From NCBI RefSeq assembly GCF_002094885.1, contig NZ_MSIT01000010.1, positions 57,577-121,576 on the forward strand: DNA of 64,000 nt, in the 5' to 3' direction. The stretch is from Salibaculum halophilum (GTDB lineage: Bacteria; Pseudomonadota; Alphaproteobacteria; Rhodobacterales; Rhodobacteraceae). Shown in pieces: positions 8,325 to 17,871 of this stretch. The notes beneath the pieces were generated by a model, which was not told where the DNA came from, made no database searches, and saw only the letters and a list, made by a program, of their open reading frames with translations. Numbering within the stretch: position 1 is the stretch's first letter; every line of letters begins with the position of its first letter. Made by a program: the position numbers and the translations under genes.

Positions 8325-9503
8325 ATGGACAAGTGGACGCGGCGCACGAGGGCCGTTCATGCCGGCACGCGGCGCAGCCAGTACGGCGAGGTGAGCGAGG
8401 CGCTCTTTCTCACCCAGGGGTTCGTCTACGACAGCGCCGAGGCCGCCGAGGCCCGGTTCCGGCAGGCCGGCGCGGAGGAGTTCATCTATGCCCGCTACGG
8501 CAACCCCACCATGCGCATGTTCGAGGACCGCATCGCCGACATGCTGGGCTATGAAGACGCCTTTGCCTGCACCAGCGGCATGGCGGCCGTGTCGGGCGCG
8601 CTAACGGCGCTTCTGAAGGCGGGCGATCACGTCGTGTCGTCGCGGGCGCTCTTCGGGTCGTGCCTCTATGTGCTCGAGGATATCCTAGCGCGCTTCGGGG
8701 TCGAGGTGACGCTGGTCGACGGCACGGACAATGCCGCCTGGGCCGCCGCGATCCGCCCCGACACCCGGCTGGTCTTCTTCGAGAGCATCTCGAACCCCAC
8801 GCTCGAGGTCGTGGACATGGCGCAGGTCGTGCGCCTGGCCCATGCGCAAGGCGCGCTCGTCGTTGCCGACGATGCCATGGCCACGCCGATCTATTCCTAT
8901 GCACGCGATTGCGGGGCCGATATCGCCATCGTCTCGACGACCAAGCACGTGGACGGGCAGGGGCGCATGCTGGGTGGCGTGATCTGCGGGTCGCAGGAAC
9001 TGATCCGCGGCCCGATCGAGACCTACATGAAGCACACCGGCGGGGCGATGAACCCCTTCACCGCCTGGACGCACCTGAAGGCGCTGGAGACGCTCGACCT
9101 GCGCGTGCGCGCCCAGGTCGCAGGCGCGACCCGGGTGGCCGAGGCGCTGGCGCAGCACGGTGCCGTTGCGCGGCTGCGCTATCCCACGCACGCGGACCAC
9201 CCGCAATGCGACCTGGCGCGGTCGCTGACGGCCGCGGGTGGCACCGTGCTGGCCTTCGAGGTCCGGGGCGGCAAACCGGCGGCCTTCCGGGTGCTCAACG
9301 CGCTGGAGCTCGTGACGATCTCGAACAATTTCGCGGATGCCAAGTCCATCGCCACCCATCCCGCGACGACCACGCACCAGCGCCTGCCGCAGGAGCAGAA
9401 GGATGCGCTGGGCATCAGCGACGGCCTCCTGCGGCTGTCGGTGGGGCTGGAGGATCCCGCCGACTTGATCGCCGACCTGACAGCGGCGCTGGAGGCGGCC
9501 TGA
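8325..9503 (+). CDS. metZ: O-succinylhomoserine sulfhydrylase
   Basis: 392 aa, a PLP-dependent Cys/Met-metabolism enzyme. The ATG at 8325 has a strong GGAGGG ribosome site; upstream in-frame codons run through the riboswitch and terminator and are not part of the gene. Motifs include YARYGNPT near residue 47, the SGMAAVSGAL helix and the PLP-lysine segment STTKHVDGQGRMLGG. MetZ makes homocysteine directly from O-succinylhomoserine and sulfide. It is under the SAM-II riboswitch and shares TGATG with the acetyltransferase gene after it. Confidence 0.95.
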   Translation: MDKWTRRTRAVHAGTRRSQYGEVSEALFLTQGFVYDSAEAAEARFRQAGAEEFIYARYGNPTMRMFEDRIADMLGYEDAFACTSGMAAVSGALTALLKAGDHVVSSRALFGSCLYVLEDILARFGVEVTLVDGTDNAAWAAAIRPDTRLVFFESISNPTLEVVDMAQVVRLAHAQGALVVADDAMATPIYSYARDCGADIAIVSTTKHVDGQGRMLGGVICGSQELIRGPIETYMKHTGGAMNPFTAWTHLKALETLDLRVRAQVAGATRVAEALAQHGAVARLRYPTHADHPQCDLARSLTAAGGTVLAFEVRGGKPAAFRVLNALELVTISNNFADAKSIATHPATTTHQRLPQEQKDALGISDGLLRLSVGLEDPADLIADLTAALEAA

Positions 9504-10048
9504 TGTGGGTCCGCGACGCCCGCCCCGAGGATTCCGCGGCGCTGGCCGAGATCTTCTGGCGCGCCGTGCGCGAGGGTCTCAGCCCCTACTCGGAGGCGGC
9601 GCGCACCGCCTGGGTGCCCCGTCGGCCCCCGGCAGAGGACTTCGCCCGCCGGCTGGACGGTCTGGAAACTGTCGTGGCCGAGGCCGACGGGATCGCCGGG
9701 TTCATGACGATGGACCCGCAGGGATTCCTCGAGCTGGCCTACGTGCTGCCTGCGCGGCGCGGGCAGGGCGTCGCGGACCGGCTCTACCTGGTGCTGGAAA
9801 GCCGCGCGCGAGCGCGGCGGCTGCCCGCGCTGACGGCGCGTGCCAGCCGGATGGCGCGGCGCTTTCTGGCCCGCCACGGCTGGCAGGTGGTCGCCCCCGA
9901 CCCGGTGATCCGGGCCGGCGTGGTGCTGGACAGGGACGCAATGCGAAAAGCCCTGCCCCCGCGACATCGCGCGACAGCGCGCGCCGCCGGGCCGGCGGCA
10001 GGGATTTTCGAAAATCCCTGCCGGCACCGGGCGGTCGCCGCCCGGTAG
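9503..10048 (+). CDS. GNAT-family N-acetyltransferase with palindrome-encoded tail
   Basis: 181 aa. The acetyl-CoA fold is seen in IRDARPEDSAAL-like opening residues, ELAYVLPARRGQGVADRLY (strand 4 plus the R/Q-x-x-G-x-G/A pyrophosphate loop) and a C-terminal VAPDPVIRAGVVLDR strand. The acyl acceptor is unknown. It starts inside the metZ stop, so it is in the same SAM-controlled operon. The last roughly 18 codons (after residue 160) run through two perfect palindromes and end in the second; the genuine domain ends before them, so this tail looks like repeat DNA that became coding. Confidence 0.82.
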   Translation: MWVRDARPEDSAALAEIFWRAVREGLSPYSEAARTAWVPRRPPAEDFARRLDGLETVVAEADGIAGFMTMDPQGFLELAYVLPARRGQGVADRLYLVLESRARARRLPALTARASRMARRFLARHGWQVVAPDPVIRAGVVLDRDAMRKALPPRHRATARAAGPAAGIFENPCRHRAVAAR

Positions 10049-10088
10049 ACGCTGCGTCGACGCAGCGTCCGCGCCGTCGACGGCGCGG
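9996..10088. repeat. Palindrome cluster A: four tandem hairpins after metZ-GNAT
   Basis: Four successive inverted repeats: 9996-10023, a 28-bp perfect palindrome with core GGATTTTCGAAAATCC; 10026-10046, 9-bp arms around TCG; 10048-10069, a 22-bp perfect palindrome with GTCGAC at its centre; and 10069-10088, a 20-bp perfect palindrome also centred on GTCGAC. The first two lie in the 3' end of the acetyltransferase gene and the rest in the gap before folE2. There is no U-run directly after them. Transcript-end processing or Rho-assisted termination is possible but inferred. Confidence 0.85.
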
Positions 10089-10186
10089 GAAGCGGTCGCA
10101 AACCGGTCGCGTGGCGGCATTTTTTGGACATTCCGCAAAACGGCCCCATGTTAGAACTGATTGCGCGCGAAGCTGACGAGGCCGAC

Positions 10187-11290
10187 ATGAATCTGCATTC
10201 CAAGGACCTGACCCGTGACCTGACCCGCGAGGACGCCGCCGAGGCGCTGGCCCTGCTGCGCCGCTGGGCCGAAGGGGTCAGCGATGCCGAGGCGGCGGAC
10301 CTCGACCCGATGGTCACGCGCCTCGTGCCCGGCGGCGAGCCGGCGACCTACCCGGCGCTGTCGCGCGCCTACCCGGAGGAGTTCCGCGCGGACGCCGCCT
10401 ACAAGGCCACCATGCCCGATCTGCAGAACGGCCCGGCCAGCATGATCCGCGGCGCCCGCCAGGCGATCCAGCACGTCGGCATCTCGAACTTCCGCCTGCC
10501 GATCCGCTTTCACACCCGCGACAACGGCGACCTGACCCTGGAAACCAGCGTTACCGGCACCGTCAGCCTCGAGGCCGAAAAGAAGGGCATCAACATGTCC
10601 CGCATCATGCGGACCTTCTACGAGCATGCCGAGGAGACCTTTTCCTTCGAGGTGGTCGAGCGGGCGCTGGACGCCTACAAGTCCGATCTGGAAAGTTTCG
10701 ACGCCCGCATCGAGATGCGCTTTTCCTTCCCTGTGAAGGTCGACTCGCTGCGCTCGGGCCTGTCTGGCTATCAGTATTACGACATTGCGCTGGAGGTCGT
10801 GGAAACCGACGGGGTGCGCCGCCGGATGATGCATCTCGACTACGTCTATTCGTCGACCTGCCCCTGTTCGCTGGAACTGTCCGAGCACGCCCGCCAGTCC
10901 CGCGGCCAGTTGGCGACGCCGCATTCGCAGCGCTCGGTCGCGCGCATCTCGGTCGAGGTGGACGCCGCCGCCCCCTGCCTGTGGTTCGAGGACCTGATCG
11001 ATCTGTGCCGCACGGCCGTGCCCACGGAAACCCAGGTGATGGTCAAGCGCGAGGACGAACAGGCCTTTGCCGAGCTCAACGCCGCCAACCCGATCTTCGT
11101 CGAGGACGCCGCCCGGCTGTTTTCCGAGGCGCTGCAGGGCGACGCGCGCATCGGCGATTTCCGGGTGATCGCCAGCCACCAGGAAAGCCTGCATTCGCAC
11201 GACGCGGTCAGCGTGCTGACCGAGGGGCCGACCTTCGAGAGCGAAAGCCTTGACCCCAAGCTCTTTTCCAGCCTGATCCACGCGCGCTGA
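10187..11290 (+). CDS. folE2: GTP cyclohydrolase FolE2 (type IB)
   Basis: 367 aa from the ATG at 10187; in-frame codons from 10124 would add 21 residues unlike the family. FolE2 features are NGPASMIRGARQAIQHVGISNFRLPI, the INMSRIMRTFYE segment and the metal/substrate loop SSTCPCSLELSEHARQ with the conserved Cys and Glu, followed by PHSQRS. The enzyme converts GTP to dihydroneopterin triphosphate, the first step to folate, and can use metals other than zinc. Downstream folate genes folB and folP are 10 kb away on the other strand. Confidence 0.94.
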   Translation: MNLHSKDLTRDLTREDAAEALALLRRWAEGVSDAEAADLDPMVTRLVPGGEPATYPALSRAYPEEFRADAAYKATMPDLQNGPASMIRGARQAIQHVGISNFRLPIRFHTRDNGDLTLETSVTGTVSLEAEKKGINMSRIMRTFYEHAEETFSFEVVERALDAYKSDLESFDARIEMRFSFPVKVDSLRSGLSGYQYYDIALEVVETDGVRRRMMHLDYVYSSTCPCSLELSEHARQSRGQLATPHSQRSVARISVEVDAAAPCLWFEDLIDLCRTAVPTETQVMVKREDEQAFAELNAANPIFVEDAARLFSEALQGDARIGDFRVIASHQESLHSHDAVSVLTEGPTFESESLDPKLFSSLIHAR

Positions 11291-11352
11291 GCGTGGCAGG
11301 CCTACGCGCGGGCGCTTGACTATCCTGGCGGAGCGGGCCAACGCTTTGCGCC

Positions 11353-12804
11353 ATGTTGGACCTGCGCCCCGTGGGATATGTCATCGGCCTGCTCGTGGCG
11401 GCGCTGGGTGTCACGATGGTCGCGCCGTTTCTGGCCGACCTCGTGGCCGGCAACGGCTTCTGGCCGGTTTTCCTGGAAAGCGGCGTAATCACCATAATGG
11501 TCGGCGGGCTCGTGGCGCTGTCATGTTCCAGCGGGATTTCCACCGGGCTGACCATTCGCCAGACCTTCCTTCTGACCACGCTCGTCTGGCTGACGCTGCC
11601 GCTATTCGGCGCGATCCCCTTCCTGCTGGCCATCGACGGGCTGTCCTTCACCGATGCCTTCTTCGAGGCCATGTCGGGGCTGACCACCACCGGGTCGACC
11701 GTGCTGAGCGGTATCGACAGCCTCCCCGAGGGCCTAAAGCTCTGGCGCGGTATCCTGCAATGGCTGGGCGGGATCGGCATCATCGTCGTGGCCATGGTGT
11801 TCTTGCCTGAACTCAAGGTCGGCGGCATGCAGATCTTCCGCTCCGAGGCGTTTGACACCATGGGCAAGATCTTGCCGCGCGCCACCGAGATCGCCAGCTC
11901 GATCTCGGTGATTTACGTGGGGCTGACCCTGGCCTGTGCCCTGCTGTACGGGGTGGCGGGGATGGCTCCCTTCGATGCCATCGTCCATGCCATGACCACC
12001 ATCGCCACCGGCGGTTTCGCGAACTACGACAGCTCTTTCGCCAGTCTTGGGGCCGGGGTGGAATACACGGCCGCGCTTTTCATGCTGCTGGCGGCACTGC
12101 CCTTCGTGCGCTACGTCCAACTCATATCCGGCAACGGCGCCCGGCCGCTGTTGCGCGACAGCCAGATCCGGGCCTTTTTCGTCATCGCGGCGGCGCTGGT
12201 GCTGGTGCTGGCGGCCTGGAACTGGGCGCTCGGCGCGGCGCTGACAGAAACCGGGTTCCGCAAGTCGCTGTTCAATGTCGTCTCGATCATGACCGGCACC
12301 GGCTATGCCAGCGCGGACTACATGCAATGGGGGCCCTTCGCGGTGACGATGATCTTCTTCATCGGGCTCATCGGCGGCTGCGCCGGGTCCACCGCCTGTT
12401 CGGTCAAGGTCTTTCGCTACCAGCTGCTGTTCTCGGCGGTGAAGGCGCAGATCCGGCGCATCCACAGCCCGCATGGCGTCTTCAACGTGCGTTACCAGGG
12501 CCGCCCGGTCAGCGAGGAGGCGCTGAGCTCGGTCATGGCGTTCTTCGTCGCCTTCATGGTGGCCATCGGGGTAACGGGGGTCCTGCTGGGCATGACCGGG
12601 CTGGACTTCATCACCAGCATCAGCGGCGCGGCCACGGCCATCGCCAATGTCGGGCCGGGCCTGGGCAACGAGATCGGCCCGGCGGGCAACTTCGGCGGGT
12701 TGAACGACACCGCAAAATGGGTCCTCTCGATCGCCATGCTGGTAGGGCGGCTTGAAATCATGGCCGTTTTCACCATCCTGACATGGCAATTCTGGAGGAG
12801 TTGA
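11353..12804 (+). CDS. trkH: Trk-type potassium uptake protein TrkH
   Basis: 483 aa, about ten helices. All four selectivity-filter loops of the K+ transporter fold are present: SGLTTTGSTVL, TIATGGFAN, IMTGTGYAS and AIANVGPGLGN. The conserved EIMAVFTILTWQFW closes the protein. It moves K+ across the inner membrane together with the regulatory subunit TrkA, which is not in this window. Two other genes here encode Trk/Kef-type NAD-binding domains fused to antiporters. Confidence 0.95.
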   Translation: MLDLRPVGYVIGLLVAALGVTMVAPFLADLVAGNGFWPVFLESGVITIMVGGLVALSCSSGISTGLTIRQTFLLTTLVWLTLPLFGAIPFLLAIDGLSFTDAFFEAMSGLTTTGSTVLSGIDSLPEGLKLWRGILQWLGGIGIIVVAMVFLPELKVGGMQIFRSEAFDTMGKILPRATEIASSISVIYVGLTLACALLYGVAGMAPFDAIVHAMTTIATGGFANYDSSFASLGAGVEYTAALFMLLAALPFVRYVQLISGNGARPLLRDSQIRAFFVIAAALVLVLAAWNWALGAALTETGFRKSLFNVVSIMTGTGYASADYMQWGPFAVTMIFFIGLIGGCAGSTACSVKVFRYQLLFSAVKAQIRRIHSPHGVFNVRYQGRPVSEEALSSVMAFFVAFMVAIGVTGVLLGMTGLDFITSISGAATAIANVGPGLGNEIGPAGNFGGLNDTAKWVLSIAMLVGRLEIMAVFTILTWQFWRS

Positions 12805-12856
12805 GACCGGGCATGGCGATGAATGGACACGCAGCGCGCGGCGGGGTGGCCCGCTG

Positions 12857-13171
12857 ATGGACCATCCCCTGTTCGACCTGGTGGATCGCCGCATCCGCGC
12901 CGCCCAGGAGGCGGGCGATTTCGACGACCTGCCCGGCGCGGGCCGGCGCCTGCCCGACTGCGACGACCCCGAGAACGCGGTCTTTGACCGGCTGGTGCGC
13001 GACAATGGCGGCGTGCCCGAGGTGGTGGCGCTGTCGCGCGAACTGGCCCGGCTGCGCGCGGAGCTGGCCGCCGCCACCGACCGGACCGCGCGGCGCGACA
13101 TCCTCAAGGAAATGTCGATGGCCGAGGCCCGGCTGGAGCTCGCCCGCAAGCCACGGGCGCGGCGGCGGTGA
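12857..13171 (+). CDS. DUF1992 (DnaJ-C28-type conserved domain) protein
   Basis: 104 aa. The N-terminal half carries the DUF1992 pattern (DRRIRAAQEAGDFDDLPGAGRRL), where the FDDLPGxGkxL stretch is diagnostic; the C-terminal half is charged helix. In eukaryotes this domain follows a J domain, but here it stands alone, as is usual in bacteria. Function is not established. Its stop overlaps the start of the methyltransferase gene by one base. Confidence 0.88.
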   Translation: MDHPLFDLVDRRIRAAQEAGDFDDLPGAGRRLPDCDDPENAVFDRLVRDNGGVPEVVALSRELARLRAELAAATDRTARRDILKEMSMAEARLELARKPRARRR

Positions 13172-14364
13172 TGGGCCGGGTGCGCGACCAGTACGAGGCC
13201 TATCCCTATCCCGACCGCGATCCGGCGGCGGAGGCCGACCGTCTGATCACCGGCTCGCCGTCTGAGCCGCGCGAGATCGACCATTTCATCTTTGCCGGCC
13301 GGCGCGACTGGTCGCGGCCCCTGCGCGTCCTCATCGCAGGCGGGGGGACCGGCGACGGGCTGATCCAGCTGGCGCAGATGATGGACTGGGCGGGCAAGCC
13401 GGCCGAGATCACCTACCTGGACCTGTCCGAGGCCGCGCGCGCGGTGGCCGAGGCCCGGGCCGAGGCGCGCGGCCTGACCGGCATCCGCTTCGAGACCGGA
13501 TCGCTTCTGGAGGCGGCCGATCACGGCACCTTCGATTACATCGACTGCTGCGGCGTGCTGCACCACTTGCCCGACCCGGCGACGGGTTTTGCCGCCCTGC
13601 GCGCCGCGCTGGCCCCCGGCGGCGGGCTGGGCTTCATGGTCTACGCCCCGCATGGCCGTAGCGGGGTCTATCCGCTGCAGGCGGCCTTCGGCGCGCTGCT
13701 GGACGGGCTGCCGCCGCAAGACAGGCTGGCCCGCGCGAAAGAAATCCTCGAAAACCTGCCCGCGGACCACCCGTTCAAGCGCAACCGGCTCCTGGGCGAT
13801 CACGAAAACTCCGATGCCGGGTTCCACGACCTGCTTCTGAACGCGCAGGATCGCGCCTTTGCCGTCGAAGAGCTGCTGTCGGTCATGGCCGAGACCGGCT
13901 GGCAATTGTCGGGCTTCGTTCAGCCGGCGCTCTATGATCCGTCGCGGCTGGCGGAGGTGCCGGCCGAGATGGACCCGATCACGCGCATGGCCGTGGCCGA
14001 ACAGCTGCGCGGCACCATCAAGGGGCACGTGGGCTACGCCGTCGCGGCCGGGCACGACGCGGCCCGCGCGCGCCCCTCGGACCTGTCGCTCGTCCCCCAC
14101 CTGAAGGGCGCGGCACCGGCGAAGTTGGCGCAGGCGGTCGCGGCGGGCAAGCGGGTGCCGCTGAGCCTAGGCCCGGTGACCGAGACCCTGCGCCTGCCGA
14201 AAAAGGTGGCGCGGCTGATCGGCGGGATAAACGGCAAACGCACCCTGGCCGAGATCGCCATGGGCGCCGGGCTGGACCCGCTGGCCTTCGGCACGCTCTG
14301 GGCGCAGGTCGACCGCGAGCTGGGCGGCTTCGGCCTGCTGCTCTATTCCGGGATCGGCAGGTAG
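13171..14364 (+). CDS. Class I SAM-dependent methyltransferase with a C-terminal extension
   Basis: 397 aa from ATG 13171 (a GTG one codon earlier is also possible). After a short DQYEAYPYPDRDP opening seen in a subgroup of methyltransferases comes the SAM-binding motif I VLIAGGGTGDGLIQLAQ at about residue 52, the acidic end of strand 2 in ITYLDLSE, and motif IV-like DYIDCCGVLHHLPDP near 127. Residues about 300-397 form an extra domain (LPKKVARLIGGINGKRTLAEI) that looks like a small helix-turn-helix or winged fold. Substrate unknown. Confidence 0.82.
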   Translation: MGRVRDQYEAYPYPDRDPAAEADRLITGSPSEPREIDHFIFAGRRDWSRPLRVLIAGGGTGDGLIQLAQMMDWAGKPAEITYLDLSEAARAVAEARAEARGLTGIRFETGSLLEAADHGTFDYIDCCGVLHHLPDPATGFAALRAALAPGGGLGFMVYAPHGRSGVYPLQAAFGALLDGLPPQDRLARAKEILENLPADHPFKRNRLLGDHENSDAGFHDLLLNAQDRAFAVEELLSVMAETGWQLSGFVQPALYDPSRLAEVPAEMDPITRMAVAEQLRGTIKGHVGYAVAAGHDAARARPSDLSLVPHLKGAAPAKLAQAVAAGKRVPLSLGPVTETLRLPKKVARLIGGINGKRTLAEIAMGAGLDPLAFGTLWAQVDRELGGFGLLLYSGIGR

Positions 14365-14368
14365 CGCG

Positions 14369-15037
14369 ATGTGCGGACGCATGGCCCTGACCCTGCCGCA
14401 TGACGCGATGGCGCAGGTCTTCGACGCCGCCCCCGCCAACGACCTGCCGGATGTGCCGAATTACAACGTCTGCCCGACCGCACAGGTCGCCACCGTGACC
14501 AGCGACGCGGGCACGCGGCACCTGCGCGCCATGCGCTGGGGCTTCGTCCCGCACTGGTACACCGGCGTGACCGACCGCCCGCTGCTGATCAATGCCCGCG
14601 CCGAGACCATCGCCGAGAAACCGGCCTTTCGCGCGGCCTGCCGAGAACGCCGTTGCCTGATCCCGGCCAGCGGCTTCTATGAATGGACCCGGCTGGAGGA
14701 TGGCACCAAGCTGCCCTGGTACATCACCCGCCGCGACGGCGCGCCGCTGGCCTTCGCCGGCATCTGGCAGGACTGGGTGCGCGACGGCGCGGCCCTGACC
14801 ACCTGCGCCATCGTCACCACCGGGGCGAACGCGGCGATGGCACCGATCCACCACCGCATTCCGGTGGTGCTGGAACAGGAGGACTGGCCGCTCTGGCTGG
14901 GCGAGGCGGGCAAGGGTGCGGCGCGACTGATGCAGGCCCCGGGCGAGGACGTGCTGCACTTTCACCGGGTCAGCCGGGCGGTGAACTCCAACCGCGCCAG
15001 CGGACCCGAGCTGATCGACCCGATCGACGCCGACTGA
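14369..15037 (+). CDS. SRAP (YedK/HMCES) abasic-site processing protein
   Basis: 222 aa. The catalytic Cys2 follows the initiator Met (MCGRMALT), and the family motifs NARAET, ASGFYEW and HHRIPVVL are present, giving the conserved Cys, Asn, Glu and His of SRAP. These proteins crosslink covalently to abasic sites in single-stranded DNA through Cys2 and protect replication forks. It begins 4 bp after the methyltransferase stop, so trkH-side genes 12.8-15.0 kb are probably one operon. Confidence 0.95.
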   Translation: MCGRMALTLPHDAMAQVFDAAPANDLPDVPNYNVCPTAQVATVTSDAGTRHLRAMRWGFVPHWYTGVTDRPLLINARAETIAEKPAFRAACRERRCLIPASGFYEWTRLEDGTKLPWYITRRDGAPLAFAGIWQDWVRDGAALTTCAIVTTGANAAMAPIHHRIPVVLEQEDWPLWLGEAGKGAARLMQAPGEDVLHFHRVSRAVNSNRASGPELIDPIDAD

Positions 15038-15047
15038 CCGCGGCCGG

Positions 15048-15653
15048 TCAGGGCCCGGCCTCCAATGGTGCCCAGAGGTCGGCCGGCCCGCGCGCCTGCG
15101 CCAGAAGGGCCCGGTGGGTCACCACGCGCACCTCCGCGGGGCCAAGGCACAGGGCGGCGGTATCCCCCGGCCCGCGCGCGGCGACCGGGGCGACCTCCTC
15201 CTGCGCCGCCATGAGGTCGAGGAACGTGCCGCAGTCGCCATCGGCCGACAGGGTCAGGGCCGGGCCGCGCGCCGGTGGCCCCGCCGTGTCGCGGATCAGC
15301 AGCCCTGTGTCGGATTGGACCGCACCGGGCGGCGCATAGATCACCCCCGCCTGCACCGCCCCGGCACAGAGCGCCAGCGCGACAGGCGACCGGACCACCT
15401 GCACCGTCACCACATCGTCCGCGCCCAACCCCGCGGCGGCCAGGGCATTGGCCGCCCTTGCGGCCAGACGCAGGAACTTGGCATGGCCGATCCGCCGCCC
15501 CCGCCAGGCCAGAACCGGCGCGGCGCTGTCGATGTGCGGCGCGCAGAGCGCGTCATAGGCCGTGTTCGGCGCCATCGCCGGCGGGGCATCGGTTGGCGCC
15601 GGGGCGTGCAAATTACAGGCGCAGTCAGGGGGATGATCGGTGTGGTCATGCAT
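15048..15653 (-). pseudogene. Truncated AMP-forming acyl-CoA ligase (ANL) N-terminal remnant
   Basis: 201 aa, still open. Residues about 30-130 align by eye with the start of malonyl-CoA synthetase-type ligases (a WRGRRIGHAKFLRLAARAAN stretch, then LGADDVVTVQVVRSP and AGAVQAGVIYAPPG). Next comes GDTAALCLGPAEVRVVTHRA, where the family has the P-loop YTSGTTGxPKG between LAAL and SHRNLL; here the P-loop is gone, and the protein stops shortly after. The large adenylation core and C-terminal domain are absent. It follows the two Lrp genes on the same strand by 39 bp and may be expressed, but it cannot be an active ligase. Confidence 0.6.
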
Positions 15654-15692
15654 GGCGCAACCCTGCCCGCGCCTGCGCCAAGGGGCAATGGG

Positions 15693-16148
15693 CTAGAGAG
15701 GCCCGGGCCGGCGTTCCTCGGACAGCAGCACGTTGGCCTCGACGTCGCCCACGCCGGGCAGGGTCATGATCCGCCGCCGCAGCACCCGCTCGAAATCCGA
15801 CAGGTCTCGGGCGACGACGCGCAGCCGGTAGTCGTACATCCCCAGAACGTGTTCGACCAGTTGCACCTCGGGGATGGCCGTGACCGCACGCTCGAAATCC
15901 TCGAGGCTGACGCGGCCCTTGGTGGCCAGCTTGACGCCGAGAAAGACCGTCACCCCGAAGCCCAGCGCCTCGGCGTCCAGGTCCACCCGCTGTCCGGCCA
16001 GAACGCCCGCCGTGCGCAGCCGCCGCAGCCGCCGCCATGTGGCCGGCTGGCTCAGCCCCACCGCCTGGCCCAGGGCCGCGGCGCTTCGCCCGGCGTCGCG
16101 GGCCATCTCGCGCAGCAGGGCGCGGTCGGTGGCGTCCAGCTCCGTCAC
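15693..16148 (-). CDS. Lrp/AsnC-family transcriptional regulator (second of a pair)
   Basis: 151 aa. The N-terminal helix-turn-helix (LDATDRALLREMARDAGRS, then LGQAVGLSQPATWRRLRRL) is followed by the RAM ligand-binding domain, with EVQLVEHVLGMYDYRLRVVARDL and the LPGVGDVEANVLL strand. Its start overlaps the stop of the other Lrp gene by 4 bp, so the two are made together and could form heteromers. The pair is divergent from ilvC, which suggests control of branched-chain amino acid synthesis or of the pair itself. Confidence 0.92.
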   Translation of the reverse strand: MTELDATDRALLREMARDAGRSAAALGQAVGLSQPATWRRLRRLRTAGVLAGQRVDLDAEALGFGVTVFLGVKLATKGRVSLEDFERAVTAIPEVQLVEHVLGMYDYRLRVVARDLSDFERVLRRRIMTLPGVGDVEANVLLSEERRPGPL

Positions 16149-16600
16149 AGCGGCAGGCTTTCGTCGCTCTTGACGGTCGCCACGGTCATCAGCGCCTCCA
16201 GCTCGGCGATATGGGGCAGGGCCAGGATGCGCGCGCGGTAGAGCTGCTGGTAATGCGCCATGTCGCGGGCGATGACAGAAAGCCGCACGTCCACCTTGCC
16301 CAGGAAGGTCTGGATCTCCACGACCTCGGGGATCTCGCGCGCGGCGGCGATGAAGGCGTCGAAGGCGTTGGCCTGCGTCTTTTCCAGTGTAAATCGCAGG
16401 CTCACGGCGACGGCGTATCCCAGCGCCGTCCAGTCGATGCGCGCGCGCCGCCCCCGCAGGAGGCCGCGCTCCTCCAGCCGGGCCAGCCGCCGCGTGGCGC
16501 GCAGCGCCGTCACCCCGGCCCTGTCGGCCAGTTCGGCCCCGCTCAGCGACGGATCTGCCTGCAATTGGCGCAGGAGGCGGCGGTCGAGGTCATCCAGCAT
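16145..16600 (-). CDS. Lrp/AsnC-family transcriptional regulator (first of a pair)
   Basis: 151 aa when started at the ATG at 16600 (MLDDLDRRLLRQLQADPSLS), the same length as its partner. Longer in-frame starts to 16714 would run through the divergent promoter region. The HTH (GAELADRAGVTALRATRRL) and RAM domain (EVVEIQTFLGKVDVRLSVIA) are intact. Identity to the partner looks low apart from the fold, so this is an old pair rather than a recent duplication. It is divergent from ilvC with 137 bp between the starts. Confidence 0.92.
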   Translation of the reverse strand: MLDDLDRRLLRQLQADPSLSGAELADRAGVTALRATRRLARLEERGLLRGRRARIDWTALGYAVAVSLRFTLEKTQANAFDAFIAAAREIPEVVEIQTFLGKVDVRLSVIARDMAHYQQLYRARILALPHIAELEALMTVATVKSDESLPL

Positions 16601-16613
16601 GAAAACGTCGTAT

Positions 16614-16630
16614 ATGCGCAAATTACGCAT
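16614..16630. promoter_or_regulatory. Candidate Lrp operator between the Lrp pair and ilvC
   Basis: ATGCG (16614-16618) and CGCAT (16626-16630) form an inverted repeat around an A/T-rich core CAAATTA. Direct AACGTC copies flank it (16604 and 16634). Lrp-family sites are typically imperfect palindromes with an A/T centre; this one lies just upstream of the first lrp start, where autoregulation would act. Confidence 0.45.
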
Positions 16631-16698
16631 GACAACGTCATCATGGCCAATAATCTCGTGACTTCGGCTCTCGCCATCCCCGCGCAACACGGGCATAA

Positions 16699-17760
<1,062 letters not shown>

Positions 17761-17764
17761 GCGG

Positions 17765-17845
17765 ACGGAAATTCCGGAATTTCCGTGCCCTGATCGAATT
17801 TCTGGAAATTCGATCCCGGACCCGCGAGCCGAGGCTTGCGGGTCC
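17765..17845. repeat. Palindrome cluster B: three tandem hairpins after ilvC
   Basis: 17765-17786 is a 22-bp perfect palindrome (core GGAAATTCCGGAATTTCC); 17792-17815 has 11-bp arms around TG; 17818-17845 has 13-bp arms with one mismatch around GA. They fill the gap between the ilvC stop and the next start. A short T-rich stretch (GTTTCG) follows the last hairpin, so this cluster probably ends the ilvC transcript. Confidence 0.85.
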
Positions 17846-17871
17846 GTTTCGCGTCAGCAAAAGAGACAGAC

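Noticed and set aside
11734..14100. 788-codon open frame antisense to trkH and the methyltransferase
   Set aside because: Antisense to three genes with clear motifs; composition is that of a shadow.
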